From Armatimonadota bacterium (lineage in GTDB: Bacteria > Sysuimicrobiota > Sysuimicrobiia > Sysuimicrobiales > Humicultoraceae): a stretch of DNA of 5,105 bases. Below the pieces are notes generated by a model. That model was not told the DNA's origin, searched no databases, and worked only from the letters and a program-made list of their open reading frames with translations. A program made the translations under genes and the position numbers. The stretch is taken from NCBI GenBank assembly GCA_016198805.1, contig JACQHU010000135.1, positions 1 to 5,105 on the forward strand. Direction: 5' to 3'. This document shows positions 4,810 to 5,105 of this stretch, piece by piece (within the stretch, counting starts at the first letter, position 1; the number at the start of each line of letters is the position of its first letter).

Positions 4810-5105
4810 CTCCTGAGCGGTCAACTCGGCGGTCGGCTTCGCCTCAAAGGCAGCCCGATCAAACGCGAGGACCTGGTAGAGTGTGCGGCTGGAGACGGCA
4901 TCCCCTTTAAGTGCGCGGGCGCCTGCTTCCTGGAACTCGTACAGAGGGAGGTCGATCAAGTCCAGGATGTTCTCTGTCACAAACAGCGAATCGGGCTGCG
5001 CCTCGCTCTCGGCGCGCTTGGCCACGCTGTTGCCCCTACCGATCCAGGCCTGGCCGCCGTTGAGCTGCACACATTCGCCGAAATGGCACCCGAGGCGGAG
5101 TGGCA
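4195..5105 (-). CDS. class III cyclase-like domain fused to TPR repeats (5'-partial, ends at internal amber)
   Basis: The frame is open to the right edge, so the true start lies outside. A GTG at 5070 is in frame but lies inside the domain. The first ~80 residues resemble the C-terminal end of a class III adenylate/guanylate cyclase domain: PLRLGCHFGEC, then GRGNSVAKRAESEAQPDSLFVTENI, then a strand and ALKG...LYQVLAF, matching the family pattern GIHxGE, VNxAARLxxxAxPGxI and LKG...VYxV. A linker and TPR repeats follow from about residue 88 of the GTG-numbered protein, six before the stop. TPRs form helical scaffolds for protein binding, and cyclase-TPR fusions are common signalling or regulatory proteins. 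The catalytic Asn seems displaced: counting from Arg19, Ser15 takes its place and Asn14 is one residue off, so activity is doubtful. The stop TAG at 4197-4195 replaces the first residue of repeat 7, and the frame continues after it. It converges on the kinase gene. Confidence 0.75.
   Translation of the reverse strand, partial: PLRLGCHFGECVQLNGGQAWIGRGNSVAKRAESEAQPDSLFVTENILDLIDLPLYEFQEAGARALKGDAVSSRTLYQVLAFDRAAFEAKPTAELTAQEWFLKGVALIGTDRENSDEEAECYRRALSLRPDFAEAHNNLAILLRRRGDPTEAAKHYQEALRLRPDYPEAHYNYAALLAGRGSIAGAAQHYQAALDLRHDYVDAHHGMANLLKDRGDFAEAAGHYQEALRLRPDSPEVHNNYAILLEAMTEPGGAADHYREALRLRPDYPEAHYNYALLLESTNEVRAAEEHYRQALRLRPVYP

Noticed and set aside
1..5105. tRNA, rRNA, insertion sequence or attachment site
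   Set aside because: No cloverleaf-like sequence, conserved rRNA segment, transposase motif or flanking inverted repeats were recognised on either strand.

Overview
This 5.1-kb window comes from a GC-rich bacterium. All genes fit standard bacterial signals (Shine-Dalgarno sites, GTG starts, 4-bp overlaps). A secreted protein with a classical signal peptide, a soluble or anchored cupredoxin and a BaeS-like kinase suggest a cell envelope with an outer compartment. The Gly/Met-rich proteins and the gene types remind me of uncultured soil or sediment lineages such as Rokubacteria/Methylomirabilota, but nothing here proves the phylum.

Layout. (1) Bases 1-110, minus strand: the first 36 codons of a gene whose start resembles the AmmeMemoRadiSam radical-SAM enzyme. 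(2) Bases 111-284: a divergent intergenic region holding four tandem 7-bp boxes with an 11-bp period (189-228), the layout bound by OmpR/PhoB-family regulators. (3) Bases 285-3964, plus strand: five genes in a row. They encode a secreted two-domain protein with a Met/Gly-rich tandem linker, a two-TM Met/Gly/Trp-rich protein with a C-terminal SHOCT domain, a membrane-tethered cupredoxin with a complete type-1 copper ligand set, an OmpR-family response regulator, and a BaeS-like histidine kinase with a Pro/Met-rich sensor loop. The last two overlap by ATGA. (4) Bases 3961-5105, minus strand: the C-terminal part of a class III cyclase-like domain followed by eight TPR repeats. The frame is interrupted by one amber codon at 4195-4197, and the gene runs off the right edge. 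The kinase and TPR genes converge and share the bases CTAG as their two stop codons.

How the genes may work together. My inference is that the five plus-strand genes form one envelope metal- (probably copper-) or redox-stress module. The kinase would sense a metal or envelope signal through its Met-rich periplasmic loop. The regulator would bind the 11-bp-period boxes upstream of the first gene, and the three Met-rich envelope proteins would bind or handle the metal. The sequence supports the domain assignments and the gene order. The metal identity and the autoregulation are untested. The most notable items are the tandem operator-like array, the Met-rich trio coupled to its own two-component system, and the single amber codon in an otherwise intact TPR frame.
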